Below are positions 24,017 through 33,262 of a DNA stretch of 64,000 nucleotides, piece by piece (position 1 is the stretch's first letter; each line of letters begins with the position of its first letter). The notes beneath the pieces are model-generated. The model did not search any database. It was not told where the DNA came from and saw only the letters and a list, made by a program, of their open reading frames with translations. A program made the translations under genes and the position numbers. Source of the DNA: Microbacteriaceae bacterium (lineage in GTDB: Bacteria; Actinomycetota; Actinomycetes; Actinomycetales; Microbacteriaceae); assembly GCA_009780695.1 (NCBI GenBank), contig WQZN01000010.1, positions 25,733 to 89,732 on the forward strand. The letters run 5' to 3'.

Positions 24017-25039
24017 CTACGACGCGGTTTCGCCGGCCGAGGCGAGGGCGTTGATCGCGTCGATCAACCGGAACAGGTCCCCCACCTGTCTGGGGTCGAA
24101 GTTCATCGCCAGGCGCGGCAGCTCGACCTTGTCCTGACCGGCCAGCTCGTCGGCCAGCGGCGGCGACACCTCGATCTCGCCGCAGACCAGCAAGCCGGAG
24201 AACTCGCGGTTGAGCGCTGACACCTCGGCGGCTGTCGGCGCGTGCCGCAGCCGCACGACCAGGCGGTCGCCCACCCACCGCAGCGAGTCGTAGTTGCGCC
24301 AGAACGCTCTGATGTGCGTGGCCGCCGCCTCCACCGAGTCGGTGATGAGCACGCGGCTCATGTCGTTCGGCGCGATCATTCCGAAGCTCGCGACCTCCCG
24401 CTCGAGGTAGTCGGCGAGCGCCGTCCAGAAGGTTCCCCCTGGGCGGTCCAGCAGCACGATCGGCATCGGCTCGGCCTTGCCGGTCTGCTGCAGGGTGAGC
24501 AGCTCGAAGGTCTCGTCGAGGGTGCCGAAGCCGCCCGGCAGGCTGATGAAGCCCCGCGACTCCTTCATCAGCATGAGCTTGCGCGTGAAGAAGTACTTCA
24601 TCGAGACGTGCCGTTCCTCGGCGACCGCCTCGTTCGGCTTCTCTTCGAACGGCAGCTGGATCGAGATCCCCAGCGACCGCTCGGGGCCCGCGCCCTCGGT
24701 CGCGGCCTGCATGATGCCGGGGCCGGCGCCCGTGATGACCATCCAGCCGTCGGCGGCGAGGAACGCCGCGACCTCGCGCGCCTGCGCATACAGCGCCGTG
24801 CCCGGCTGCGTGCGCGCGGAGCCGAACACCGTGGCCTTCGGGACCTCGGCATAGGGGGCGTACAGGCGGAAGGCGCTGCGCATCTCTTCGACGGCAGCGG
24901 CCGTGATCTTCAGGTCGAGGCGTCGGGCCGGATCCGTGCCGAGGTCGATGCCGGCGCGGAGGATGCGGCGCACGACACTCCGATTGCCGGCGATGCCGGC
25001 CTCGGCGATCAGCCGATCGAGCTCTGCGTCGTCGACCAT
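24017..25039 (-). CDS. LOG family protein (TIGR00730 / lysine decarboxylase-like)
   Basis: 340 aa. Rossmann-like fold with the LOG hallmark PGGFGTLDETFE and the upstream GSARTQPGT and TGAGPGIMQAA blocks. Relatives cleave nucleoside monophosphates to base and ribose 5-phosphate (cytokinin activation, PpnN). This one is longer than plant-type LOG (about 200 aa), with extra N- and C-terminal regions, more like PpnN-type nucleosidases. It starts 8 bases after the proS stop and is surely in the same transcript. Confidence 0.85.
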   Translation of the reverse strand: MVDDAELDRLIAEAGIAGNRSVVRRILRAGIDLGTDPARRLDLKITAAAVEEMRSAFRLYAPYAEVPKATVFGSARTQPGTALYAQAREVAAFLAADGWMVITGAGPGIMQAATEGAGPERSLGISIQLPFEEKPNEAVAEERHVSMKYFFTRKLMLMKESRGFISLPGGFGTLDETFELLTLQQTGKAEPMPIVLLDRPGGTFWTALADYLEREVASFGMIAPNDMSRVLITDSVEAAATHIRAFWRNYDSLRWVGDRLVVRLRHAPTAAEVSALNREFSGLLVCGEIEVSPPLADELAGQDKVELPRLAMNFDPRQVGDLFRLIDAINALASAGETAS

Positions 25040-25047
25040 GGCGAGGT

Positions 25048-26820
25048 TCAGCGCTCGGCGACGAGACGGTCGACGGCATCGGCCAGCGCGACGGTCTCGC
25101 GCTCACCGGTGCGGCGGTTCCAGAGCTCGACCTGACCCTCGGCGGCGCCACGGCCCACGACGAGCACACGGGGCACGCCGATGAGCTCGGCGTCGCCGAA
25201 CTTCACACCGGGGCTCACCTTCGGGCGATCGTCGAAGAGGATGTCGAGGCCCGCGGCCTCGAGCTGGGCGATGACATCCTCGGCGACGGTGTAGGCGATC
25301 TCGTCCTTGCCGGTCGCGACGACGTGCACGTCGAACGGCGCGATCGTCTCGGGCCAGATCAGGCCCTTCTCGTCGTTGTTCTCCTCGGCGATGATCGCGA
25401 GGATGCGCGTCACGCCGATGCCGTACGAGCCCATCGTGACCGTGACGAGCTTGCCGTTCTCGTCGAGCACCTTGAGACCGAGGGTCTCGGCGAAGAACTT
25501 GCCCAGCTGGAAGACGTGGCCGATCTCCATGCCGCGCTCGAGCGTGACGGGGCCCGAGCCGTCGGGAGCCGGGTCGCCCGGCTGCACCTCGGCCACCTCG
25601 ACGATGCCGTCGACGGCGAAGTCACGGCCGGCGACGAGGCCGAGCACGTGCTTGCCTTCGATGTTCGCGCCGGTGAGCCAACCCGAGCCGTCGGAGACCC
25701 GCGGGTCGACGAGATAGCGGATGCCCGTGCTCGACTCCTCGCCGAGCACGGCGCCCGCGGCCGACCACGGGCCGATGTAGCCCTTGACCAGGCCGGGGTT
25801 CTTCGCGAAGTCGGCCTCGGTCGCGGGCTCGACCTCGGCGGGCGCGAAGGCGACCTCGGCGCGCTTCATGTCGACCTCGCGGTCGCCGGGAACACCGACG
25901 ACCACGACCTCACGGCCGCCCTCGGGGTGGGTCAGCGCGAGCACGACGTTCTTCAGCGTGTCCGCCGCTGTCCAGGAGCGGCCGTCCGGGCGGGGGTGAT
26001 TCGCGTTCGCGATCGCGACGAGCGTCTCGATCGTGGGCGTGTTCGGAGTGTCGACGACCTCCTGCGGCGTCAGCCCGTCGTATGAGCGGGGCGCGCGCGG
26101 CTGCGTGGTGAACGCCTCGACGTTCGCGGCGTAGCCGCCGGCCGACTGTACGAAGGTGTCCTCGCCGACGGGGGTCGGGTGCAGGAACTCCTCGGAGCGG
26201 GCACCGCCCATCAGGCCGTTGTCGGCCTGGACGATCACGTACGACAGGCCGAGGCGCTGGAAGATGCGCTCGTAGGCGGCGCGCTGCTTCTCGTAGGAGA
26301 CGTCGAGCCCGGCATCCGTGTAGTCGAAGGTGTATGCGTCCTTCATGGTGAACTCGCGACCGCGCAGCAGGCCGGCGCGAGGGCGCGCCTCGTCGCGGTA
26401 TTTGTCCTGGATCTGGTAGATCGCGAGGGGCAGGTCCTTGTAGGACGAGTAGAGGTCCTTCACGAGCAGCGTGAACATCTCCTCGTGGGTGGGCGCGAGC
26501 AGGTAGTCGGCGCCCTTGCGGTCCTTCATGCGGAAGATGCCGTCGCCGTACTTCTCCCACCGGCCGCTCGCCTCGTAGGGCTCGCGCGGCAGCAGCGCCG
26601 GGAAGTGCACCTCGTGCGCGCCGGCGGCCGCCATCTCCTCACGGATGACGCCCTCGATCTTCGCCTTCACGCGCAGACCCAGCGGCAGCCACGCGAAGAT
26701 GCCCGGCGCGTTGCGCCGGATGTAGCCGGCGCGGACGAGCAGCTTGTGGCTCGTCACCTCCGCGTCGGAGGGGTCTTCGCGCAGCGTGCGCAGGAAGTAG
26801 TTCGAGAGACGAGTCACCAC
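25048..26820 (-). CDS. proS: Prolyl-tRNA synthetase, bacterial type
   Basis: 590 aa. Class II synthetase: motif 1 region [22 protein letters not shown], motif 2 [24 protein letters not shown], the editing (INS) domain in the middle, motif 3 near [17 protein letters not shown], and a C-terminal anticodon-binding domain. GTG start; a second GTG follows immediately. It is part of the conserved ispG-proS-nusA block, now separated from ispG by a toxin-antitoxin pair, RNB and VOC genes. Confidence 0.96.
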   Translation of the reverse strand: MVTRLSNYFLRTLREDPSDAEVTSHKLLVRAGYIRRNAPGIFAWLPLGLRVKAKIEGVIREEMAAAGAHEVHFPALLPREPYEASGRWEKYGDGIFRMKDRKGADYLLAPTHEEMFTLLVKDLYSSYKDLPLAIYQIQDKYRDEARPRAGLLRGREFTMKDAYTFDYTDAGLDVSYEKQRAAYERIFQRLGLSYVIVQADNGLMGGARSEEFLHPTPVGEDTFVQSAGGYAANVEAFTTQPRAPRSYDGLTPQEVVDTPNTPTIETLVAIANANHPRPDGRSWTAADTLKNVVLALTHPEGGREVVVVGVPGDREVDMKRAEVAFAPAEVEPATEADFAKNPGLVKGYIGPWSAAGAVLGEESSTGIRYLVDPRVSDGSGWLTGANIEGKHVLGLVAGRDFAVDGIVEVAEVQPGDPAPDGSGPVTLERGMEIGHVFQLGKFFAETLGLKVLDENGKLVTVTMGSYGIGVTRILAIIAEENNDEKGLIWPETIAPFDVHVVATGKDEIAYTVAEDVIAQLEAAGLDILFDDRPKVSPGVKFGDAELIGVPRVLVVGRGAAEGQVELWNRRTGERETVALADAVDRLVAER

Positions 26821-26856
26821 GGGTCAAGTTTTCCACAATCCGAATCCAGGCTTGAC

Positions 26857-26877
26857 TGGTATCAGTCGCGATACCAT
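26857..26877 (+). promoter_or_regulatory. Toxin-antitoxin promoter and operator
   Basis: TGGTATC-AGTCGC-GATACCA (26857-26876) is a perfect 7-6-7 inverted repeat that overlaps the -10 TACCAT (26872-26877), itself 6 bases before the antitoxin ATG. TTGACT at 26852-26857 is rather close for a -35. The site fits autorepression by the ribbon-helix-helix antitoxin. Confidence 0.72.
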
Positions 26878-26883
26878 AGCGTC

Positions 26884-27090
26884 ATGGCCATGACGCTTCG
26901 ACTGACGGACGACGAGACCGAGGCACTGCGGCTCAGGGCAGAGCGAGAAAAGCGCTCGATGCAGGAAGTGGCGCGCGAAGCGATCCGCAACTACATCGAG
27001 ACGACGAGTAAGCGCGAACTGATCGACTCCGTGCTGGACACCGAACTTCCTCGCTATGCCGAGGCTCTCGAACGCCTGGCGCACACGTGA
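26884..27090 (+). CDS. Ribbon-helix-helix antitoxin of a Doc-type module
   Basis: 68 aa. N-terminal strand MTLRLTDDETEAL, then helices REKRSMQEVAREAIRNYIE, the usual RHH/MetJ-Arc layout; the C-terminal half probably wraps the toxin. The start is fixed by TACCAT 6 bases upstream. Its stop overlaps the toxin GTG by 4 bases (GTGA). Likely autoregulator through the inverted repeat at 26857-26876. Confidence 0.87.
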   Translation: MAMTLRLTDDETEALRLRAEREKRSMQEVAREAIRNYIETTSKRELIDSVLDTELPRYAEALERLAHT

Positions 27091-27467
27091 TCTATCTCGA
27101 CGTCGATGACCTGCTCCACATCGGCGAGCGGCTGTTCGGCGGCGCGCCGATGGTCCGCGACCTGGGGCTGCTCGAGGCAGCCTGCGCCAGGCCTCAGGCC
27201 AGCTATGGCGGCGTCGAGCTGTATTCAACGGTCGGAGCGAAAGCCGCCGCATTGATGCACTCGATCGCCAAGAATCACGCTCTCGTCGACGGCAACAAGC
27301 GGCTCGCGACCACGGCGATGATCGTGTTCCTGGGCATCAACGGTTTCGATCTGACGCTCGACAACGATGAGCTGTATGCCTTCGCCCTCGATGTCGCAAG
27401 CGGTGAAGTCGACGACGTCGAATCGATCACCCGAGAGATCGAGACCCACATCAAGCATCGCCGGTAG
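27087..27467 (+). CDS. doc: Death-on-curing (Doc) family toxin
   Basis: 126 aa. Fic/Doc fold with the catalytic motif HALVDGNKRLA (HxFx[D/N][A/G]NKR type; here Leu replaces the usual Phe) at about residues 58-68. Phage P1 Doc phosphorylates and inactivates EF-Tu; the same target is possible here. GTG start coupled to the antitoxin stop. The module lies between proS and the RNB gene and is probably acquired. Confidence 0.88.
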   Translation: MIYLDVDDLLHIGERLFGGAPMVRDLGLLEAACARPQASYGGVELYSTVGAKAAALMHSIAKNHALVDGNKRLATTAMIVFLGINGFDLTLDNDELYAFALDVASGEVDDVESITREIETHIKHRR

Positions 27468-27476
27468 CCTCGGCAC

Positions 27477-28904
27477 ATGGCGCGACGCAGCACCCGGCTC
27501 TCCCCCTCGGCGGCCCAGAGCGAACTGGCCGAGGCGCTGACGGCGCTGCGCACCGAGCTGGGCGTGCCGAGCACGTACCCGGCGGATGCCGAGGCGCAGG
27601 CGCGCGAGGCATCCGTTGCCCCGCTCGGCGAGCTGCCCGATCTGACCGCGCTCGAGTTCCTGACGATCGACCCGGCCGGCTCGACCGACCTCGACCAGGC
27701 CATGCACCTCGCGGCGCACGACGGCGGGTTCACGGTGCACTACGCGATCGCCGACGTGCCGTTCTTCGTCGCGCCGGGCGGCGCACTCGACGCCGAGACG
27801 CGTCGGCGCGGGCAGACGTTGTACGCCCCGGACGGGCGCATTCCGCTGCACCCGACCGTGATCTCTGAGGGCGCGGGCTCGCTGCTGCCCGGCGAGGTGC
27901 GGCGCGCCTTCGTGTGGGCCTTCGAGCTGTCTCTCGAAGGGGCCGTGCTCGCGACATCCCTCACCCGCGCGCTCGTGAAATCGCGGCGGCAGTGGAGCTA
28001 TGACGAGGCGCAGGCGGCGATCGACGGCGGGACCGCGCCGGATGCCCTCGCACCGCTGCCCGCGATCGCCGCCGCGCTCCTCGCGCAGGAGGCCGCGCGC
28101 GGCGGCGCCTCGCTCAACACCCCCGACGAAGAGGTCGCGCTGACGCCCGAGGGCTATGGCATCGAGCGGCGCGTGCCGCTGCCGATCGAGGACTGGAATG
28201 CCCAGCTCTCGCTGCTCACGGGCATGGCCGCGGCGAAGATCATGCTGGGCGGCGGGGTCGGCGTGCTGCGCACGATGCCCGCGGCGGATGCCTCGGCCGT
28301 GGCCGCGTTCCGCGCCCGCACCGAGCTGCTCGGCCTGCCCTGGGCCGAGGGCGTCGAGTACGGCGAGTATCTGCGCACGCTCGACCGCTCGGCGCCCAAG
28401 GCGCTCGCGGTGCTGCAGGCCGCGACCTCGCTGTTCCGCGGCGCGGGCTACGAGGCCTTCGACGGCGCGCCCCCGAAGCAGTCGGTGCAGGCCGCGCTCG
28501 CGGCGCCGTATGCGCATGTGACCGCTCCCCTGCGCCGGCTCGTCGACCGCTGGGGCCTCGTCGTGTGCGAGGCGCTCGTGACTCGGCAGCCCGTTCCGCA
28601 ATGGGCGCGCGACTCGCTCGCCGAGCTGCCGCACATCATGGCGTCGACCTCGTCGCTTTCCGGGCGGCTGGATGCCGGGGCGCTCGACCGGGTCGAGGCC
28701 GCCGTGCTCTCGGGCCGGGTCGGGGACGTGTTCGACGCGGTCGTAGTGGCGCAGAACCACACGCGCACGCGCATCCAGCTCGCGGAGCCGGCGGCCCTGG
28801 CATCCGTCGAGGGCCTCGTCGGCTCGCCCGGCGACACGCTGCGCGTGCGGCTCGTCTCGGCCGTCATCGCGACGGGGGTGCTGGTGTTCGAGGTGGCGGG
28901 CTGA
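27477..28904 (+). CDS. RNB domain ribonuclease (RNase II/R family)
   Basis: 475 aa. 3'-5' exoribonuclease core: FLTIDPAGSTDLDQAMHL holds the metal-binding Asp cluster and APYAHVTAPLRRLVDRW the later RNB signature. The cold-shock and S1 domains of E. coli RNase R are largely missing, so this is the short actinobacterial type. TAGCCT sits 6 bases before the ATG, within the end of the toxin gene region, giving it its own promoter. Confidence 0.9.
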   Translation: MARRSTRLSPSAAQSELAEALTALRTELGVPSTYPADAEAQAREASVAPLGELPDLTALEFLTIDPAGSTDLDQAMHLAAHDGGFTVHYAIADVPFFVAPGGALDAETRRRGQTLYAPDGRIPLHPTVISEGAGSLLPGEVRRAFVWAFELSLEGAVLATSLTRALVKSRRQWSYDEAQAAIDGGTAPDALAPLPAIAAALLAQEAARGGASLNTPDEEVALTPEGYGIERRVPLPIEDWNAQLSLLTGMAAAKIMLGGGVGVLRTMPAADASAVAAFRARTELLGLPWAEGVEYGEYLRTLDRSAPKALAVLQAATSLFRGAGYEAFDGAPPKQSVQAALAAPYAHVTAPLRRLVDRWGLVVCEALVTRQPVPQWARDSLAELPHIMASTSSLSGRLDAGALDRVEAAVLSGRVGDVFDAVVVAQNHTRTRIQLAEPAALASVEGLVGSPGDTLRVRLVSAVIATGVLVFEVAG

Positions 28905-28933
28905 GGGGTCGCGCCGCCTCGCCGCCGCCCGAT

Positions 28934-28996
28934 CACCGAGGGGTGCCGAAGACGGTGAATCCGCAGGCATACGCACGTTTCTGCCCCCCCCTCGGT
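28934..28996. terminator. Possible terminator after the RNB gene
   Basis: CACCGAGGGG (28934-28943) pairs with CCCCTCGGTG (28987-28996) across a 43-base loop that includes a run of eight C. The long loop makes a terminator role uncertain. Confidence 0.35.
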
Positions 28997-29037
28997 GAGG
29001 CTCGACGCACCCCTCGCGCGCGGCTAGCGTTTCGCCC

Positions 29038-29400
29038 ATGGCCGACTTCGCCGCACCGAATCTGCCCGCACGCGACTTCGCGGCGACCGAGGCGTTCTAT
29101 GCACAGCTCGGGTTCCGGCGCGCCTTCCGCGACGAGACCTGGCTCGTGCTGCGGCGCGGCACGGCCCAGCTCGAGTTCTTCCCGGCTCCGGGGCTCGACC
29201 CCGCGACGCACGGCCATTCGTGCTCGCTTCGGGTCGCCGATCTGGACGCCCTGTGGGCGGCCGTGCAGGCGACCGGCGTTCCTGAGGAGCCGATGGGCTT
29301 CCCGTGGTCGGTGCCGCCCCGTCGCCAGCCCTGGGGGCAGCGAATGGCCGAGCTCATCGACCCCGACGGCACCCTCGTGCACCTGATCGAAGAGGGCTGA
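29038..29400 (+). CDS. VOC superfamily / bleomycin resistance-like protein
   Basis: 120 aa. Glyoxalase/bleomycin-resistance fold: APNLPARDFAATEAFYAQLGFRR, LEFFPAPG, and AELIDPDGTLVHLIE at the end. This size and pattern match BLMA-type drug-binding proteins, but other VOC enzymes cannot be excluded. TAGCGT lies 7 bases before the ATG. Confidence 0.83.
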   Translation: MADFAAPNLPARDFAATEAFYAQLGFRRAFRDETWLVLRRGTAQLEFFPAPGLDPATHGHSCSLRVADLDALWAAVQATGVPEEPMGFPWSVPPRRQPWGQRMAELIDPDGTLVHLIEEG

Positions 29401-29435
29401 GCGCGGCTGCTCGCCACAGGCGACGGGCTCTCGCG

Positions 29436-29502
29436 CGAAGTGCCACGAGGGTGCAGCACGGGCTGGTTGCCGCGCGAGGGGGCAGCCCGAACTGACACTT
29501 CG
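29436..29502. terminator. Nested stem between VOC and ispG genes
   Basis: CGAAGTG/CACTTCG (29436-29442, 29496-29502) encloses CGGGCTG/CAGCCCG (29459-29465, 29483-29489). It lies in the convergent gap 29401-29584 and may end both transcripts. The gap has no coding signal. Confidence 0.4.
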
Positions 29503-29543
29503 GGGGTCTAGCGAGTCGGGGTCTAGCGGGTCGGGGGTCTAGC
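29502..29543. repeat. Short tandem repeat beyond ispG
   Basis: Two and a half units of GGGGTCTAGCGGGTC (15-16 bases): 29502-29517, 29518-29532 and a partial at 29533-29543. It lies 40 bases past the ispG stop. Origin unknown; probably replication slippage. Confidence 0.65.
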
Positions 29544-29584
29544 TGAGGCCTCGGGAGGGGGCCGGCGACGGTCGCCGCCCGGGA

Positions 29585-30739
29585 CTAGTGGCCGACGGTC
29601 ACCGTGGGGCCGCCGACCGGGGCCTCGTCGCCCATCGAGTCCGCGATGCGCTGCGCCTCGGCGATCAGCGTCTCGACGATCTCGGCCTCGGGCACCGTCT
29701 TGACGACCTCGCCCTTGACGAAGATCTGGCCCTTGCCGTTGCCCGACGCGACACCGAGGTCGGCCTCGCGGGCCTCGCCCGGCCCGTTCACGACGCAGCC
29801 CATGACGGCGACGCGCAGCGGCACGGTGACGTTCTTGAGCCCCTCGGTGACGTTCTCGGCGAGCGTGTAGACGTCGACCTGGGCGCGGCCGCACGACGGG
29901 CACGAGACGATCTCGAGCTTGCGCTCGCGCAGGTTCAGCGAGCGCAGGATCTGCAGCCCGACCTTGACCTCCTCGACCGGCGGCGCGGACAGCGAGACGC
30001 GGATGGTGTCGCCGATGCCCTCGGAGAGCAGGATGCCGAACGCCGTCGCCGACTTGATCGTGCCCTGGAACGCCGGCCCGGCCTCGGTCACGCCGAGGTG
30101 GAGCGGCCAGTCGCCGCGCTCGGCGAGCTGGCGGTAGGCCTTGACCATGACGATCGGGTCGTTGTGCTTGACCGAGATCTTGAAGTCGTGGAAGTCGTGC
30201 TCCTCGAACAGCGAGGCCTCCCACACGGCGGACTCGACGAGCGCCTCGGCCGTCGGCTTGCCGTACTTCTGCAGCAGGCTCGGCTCGAGCGAGCCCGCGT
30301 TCACACCGATGCGCAGCGAGACGCCGGCGGCCTTCGCGCGCCGCGCGATCTCGCCGACCTGGTCGTCGAACTTGCGGATGTTGCCCGGGTTGACGCGCAC
30401 GGCCGCGCAGCCCGCGTCGATCGCGGCGAAGACGTAGTTCGGCTGGAAGTGGATGTCGGCGATGACCGGGATCTGGCTCTTCTTCGCGATGATCGGCAGC
30501 GCCTCGGCGTCGTCGCGGCTCGGCACGGCGACGCGCACGATGTCGCAGCCGGATGCCGTGAGCTCGGCGATCTGCTGCAGGGTCGCGTTGATGTTCGTCG
30601 TCGGCGTGGTCGTCATGGACTGCACGCTGACGGGCGCGTCACCGCCGACGAGCACCTTGCCGACCTTGATCTGGCGGGACTTGCGTCGAGGGGCGAGGAC
30701 TTCGGGCGCCGCGGGCATGCCCAGATTGATTGCTGCCAC
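29585..30739 (-). CDS. ispG: 4-hydroxy-3-methylbut-2-enyl diphosphate synthase
   Basis: 384 aa. [4Fe-4S] enzyme of the MEP isoprenoid pathway. [10 protein letters not shown] and [21 protein letters not shown] in the TIM barrel; cluster ligands in CPSCGR and [12 protein letters not shown] start with TAGACT 7 bases upstream, so it has its own leaderless promoter despite the upstream operon on the same strand. dxr of the same pathway is at 38417. Confidence 0.96.
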   Translation of the reverse strand: MAAINLGMPAAPEVLAPRRKSRQIKVGKVLVGGDAPVSVQSMTTTPTTNINATLQQIAELTASGCDIVRVAVPSRDDAEALPIIAKKSQIPVIADIHFQPNYVFAAIDAGCAAVRVNPGNIRKFDDQVGEIARRAKAAGVSLRIGVNAGSLEPSLLQKYGKPTAEALVESAVWEASLFEEHDFHDFKISVKHNDPIVMVKAYRQLAERGDWPLHLGVTEAGPAFQGTIKSATAFGILLSEGIGDTIRVSLSAPPVEEVKVGLQILRSLNLRERKLEIVSCPSCGRAQVDVYTLAENVTEGLKNVTVPLRVAVMGCVVNGPGEAREADLGVASGNGKGQIFVKGEVVKTVPEAEIVETLIAEAQRIADSMGDEAPVGGPTVTVGH

Positions 30740-30780
30740 GGATGTCAGTCTAGGGAGCCGCGTGCACGCAGCTCTGTGAA

Positions 30781-31839
30781 TCAGCCACCGGCCAGGTGCG
30801 CGTGCAGCGCCTCGTCGAACTCGGCGGGGTGGTCGAGCATCGGTCCGTGGCCCGCGCCGGCGATGAGCACCTCGCGGAACGCTCCGCCGGCGTCGCGGTA
30901 GCGCTCGAGCACCTGCCGGGTCTGCGCGATCATCGGCTGCGGCGGCGCGACATCCTCACCCGGCCAGCCCGGGATCACCCCGGCCTTGCCGAGCATGTTC
31001 ACGTCGAAGAACGTGGCGTCGCCGACGATCGCGTCGAGCTCGCCGTGCACCCACAGGATCGGCGGCTTCACCGCCAGCGCGTCGATGCCGCTCACGTCGA
31101 AGTACTGCGGCGCCATGGTGTTGAGCACCCCGCGTGTGCCGGCAGCGAAGCCGGGCCAGTTCGGCGAAGCGGCCCCGTCGCCCGGGTAGTTGTCGGTGCC
31201 GACCTTGGTGCTGAGCATCGAGGCGACCCAGACGTCCTCGTGGGCGTCCTGATGGCCCGGCGCGACGTAGGTCGCGCGATACACCTGGCGGGGCGAGCCA
31301 GGGGCCTCGTCGCTCGTGTCCCCCGCGGCGAGGCGGGCGACGAAGTCGGGGTTCGCTGCCTGGCCGCCGACACCGGCGTCGTCCGCCGTGAGACGGCGGC
31401 CCGCGGCATCCGTGCCCCCGAAGCCGTACGGCGAGACGGGCCCCACGAGCGTCGCCGACGCGACTGTCTCGGGCCGGTCGAGCAGCTGCTGCAGCACGAC
31501 GCCGCCGCCCATGCTCCAGCCGACGAGGTGCACCGGGCCGAGCTCGAGAGCGTCGACGACGCTCCACACGTCGTCGGCGAAGTCGCGCAGGCCGCGCGTC
31601 GCGTCGACGGGCAGCGTGTCGCTGTCGCCGAAGCCGCGCAGGTCGACCGCGATGGCGCGCACCGAGGCGGGCAGCCTGAGCATCGTCGGCTGCCAGAACA
31701 GGCTCGATGAGACGTTGCCGTGCACGAACACGACGGTCGCGGCGACACTGTCGGTCGCGGCCGGCCTCTCGAGCGTGCCTGCGGTCAGTCGCGGGGTCGT
31801 GACGCGGGCGGCGCGGATGCCGTCGAACACGGTCTTCAT
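30781..31839 (-). CDS. Alpha/beta hydrolase in the 3-hydroxybutyrate operon
   Basis: 352 aa. Nucleophile elbow GWSMGG, oxyanion region [15 protein letters not shown], and the terminal His in [11 protein letters not shown]. It has a long cap (about residues 140-270). The substrate is unknown; in this operon an ester of 3-hydroxybutyrate or an oligomer is plausible. GAGGGAG lies 7 bases before the ATG, and the start overlaps the CoA-transferase B stop by 4 bases. Last gene of the cassette. Confidence 0.82.
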   Translation of the reverse strand: MKTVFDGIRAARVTTPRLTAGTLERPAATDSVAATVVFVHGNVSSSLFWQPTMLRLPASVRAIAVDLRGFGDSDTLPVDATRGLRDFADDVWSVVDALELGPVHLVGWSMGGGVVLQQLLDRPETVASATLVGPVSPYGFGGTDAAGRRLTADDAGVGGQAANPDFVARLAAGDTSDEAPGSPRQVYRATYVAPGHQDAHEDVWVASMLSTKVGTDNYPGDGAASPNWPGFAAGTRGVLNTMAPQYFDVSGIDALAVKPPILWVHGELDAIVGDATFFDVNMLGKAGVIPGWPGEDVAPPQPMIAQTRQVLERYRDAGGAFREVLIAGAGHGPMLDHPAEFDEALHAHLAGG

Positions 31840-32483
31840 GCGAATGCTCCCTCGGGGAAGTGCAGCGGGGGTTCGGTGGCGGCGACGACCTCGTCGACCG
31901 TGGCACCGGGGGCGAGCTCGACCAGCTCGAGGCCCGCGGGCGTGACGTCGATCACCGCCAGATCGGTGATGATGCGGTGCACGACGCGCCGCCCTGTGAG
32001 CGGCAGGCTGCACGTGTCGACGATCTTGGGGCTGCCGTCCTTGGCGACGTGCTCCATCAGCACGATGACGCGGCGGGCGCCGTGCACGAGGTCCATCGCG
32101 CCGCCGGGGCCCTTCACCATCTTCCCGGGGATCATCCAGTTGGCGAGGTCGCCCGCCGCCGAGACCTGCATGGCCCCGAGCACGGCCGCATCGATCTTGC
32201 CGCCGCGGATCATGCCGAAGCTCGTCGCCGAGTCGAAGAACGCGGCCCCCGGCAGCACCGTGACGGTCTCCTTGCCGGCGTTGATCAGGTCGGGGTCGAC
32301 GTCGGCCTCATCGGGGTACGGGCCCACGCCGAGGATGCCGTTCTCGGACTGCAGCACGACCGTCGTGCCGTCCGGCACGTAGTTCGGCACGAGAGTCGGC
32401 AGCCCGATGCCGAGGTTCACGTAGGCGCCGTCGGGCAGTTCGCGCGCGGCCCTGGCGGCCATCTGGTTCCTGGTCAGAGGCAT
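31836..32483 (-). CDS. scoB: 3-oxoacid CoA-transferase subunit B
   Basis: 215 aa. Family I CoA-transferase beta subunit with the active-site Glu in LQSENGILG and the block [29 protein letters not shown]. With subunit A it would move CoA from succinyl-CoA to acetoacetate. PcaJ-type 3-oxoadipate transferase is the main alternative; the adjacent hydroxybutyrate dehydrogenase favours acetoacetate. Five bases separate it from subunit A. Confidence 0.88.
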   Translation of the reverse strand: MPLTRNQMAARAARELPDGAYVNLGIGLPTLVPNYVPDGTTVVLQSENGILGVGPYPDEADVDPDLINAGKETVTVLPGAAFFDSATSFGMIRGGKIDAAVLGAMQVSAAGDLANWMIPGKMVKGPGGAMDLVHGARRVIVLMEHVAKDGSPKIVDTCSLPLTGRRVVHRIITDLAVIDVTPAGLELVELAPGATVDEVVAATEPPLHFPEGAFA

Positions 32484-32488
32484 CCCGC

Positions 32489-33262
32489 CTACTCCTTCAC
32501 GCTCACGGTGCGGCGCTCGATGCGCTTCTCGATGTCGGGGCCGACCACGACGATGCGGTCGACGTAGACGCCGGGCAGGTGGATCGCGTCGGGGTCGAGC
32601 TCACCCGGCTCGACGAGCCGCTCGACCTGGGCGATGCACACGCGGCCGGCCATCGCCGCGGGCGGCGAGAAGTTGCGCGCGGCCTTGTTGAAGACCAGGT
32701 TGCCGTGGCGGTCGGCGACCTCGGCGTGCACGAGGGAGAAGTCGGTGCGGATGGCCTCTTCGAGCACGAACTCCTTCTCGACGCCGTCGACGTCGAAGCG
32801 CTGCACGGGCTTGGGCGGCGACGCGACGGCGACGGTCCCGTCGGGGCGGTAGCGGCGCGGCAGCCCGCCCTCGGCGACCTGGGTGCCGACGCCCGTCTGC
32901 GTGAAGAACGCCGCGATGCCACTGCCGCCGGCGCGCAGCTTCTCGGCCAGCGTGCCCTGCGGGGTCAGCTCGAGCTCGAGCTCGCCGGTCAGGAACTGGC
33001 GCTCGAACTCCTTGTTCTCGCCGACGTACGACGAGGTCATCTTGCGGATGCGGTGCGCCGCGAGCAGCAGGCCGAGGCCCCAGTCGTCGACGCCGCAGTT
33101 GTTGCTGACGACGCTGAGATCGCCGACACCGCTTTCGAGCAGCGCGTCGATGAGCTGCATCGGGATGCCGCACAGCCCGAAGCCGCCGACGGCGAGCGAG
33201 GCGCCGCTCGGGATGTCGGCGACCGCGGCGGCCGCGCTCGCGCAGGTCTTGTCGATGGTCAT
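32489..33262 (-). CDS. scoA: 3-oxoacid CoA-transferase subunit A
   Basis: 257 aa. Alpha subunit: [26 protein letters not shown] and [15 protein letters not shown] are the family signatures, followed by the [27 protein letters not shown] block. The ATG overlaps the upstream hydrolase stop (ATGA). Together with subunit B it forms the acetoacetate-activating step of the operon. Confidence 0.9.
   Translation of the reverse strand: MTIDKTCASAAAAVADIPSGASLAVGGFGLCGIPMQLIDALLESGVGDLSVVSNNCGVDDWGLGLLLAAHRIRKMTSSYVGENKEFERQFLTGELELELTPQGTLAEKLRAGGSGIAAFFTQTGVGTQVAEGGLPRRYRPDGTVAVASPPKPVQRFDVDGVEKEFVLEEAIRTDFSLVHAEVADRHGNLVFNKAARNFSPPAAMAGRVCIAQVERLVEPGELDPDAIHLPGVYVDRIVVVGPDIEKRIERRTVSVKE

Noticed and set aside
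22536..24137. A 533-codon plus-strand frame opposite the membrane protein and monooxygenase
   Set aside because: No recognisable motif and fully antisense to supported genes.
28934..28996. A riboswitch before the VOC gene
   Set aside because: The paired arms enclose an unstructured C-rich loop with no known aptamer pattern, and the VOC gene has a leaderless -10 downstream of it.
26857..29400. A larger mobile island around the toxin-antitoxin pair
   Set aside because: No integrase, transposase, tRNA or flanking direct repeat was seen; base composition matches the neighbours.
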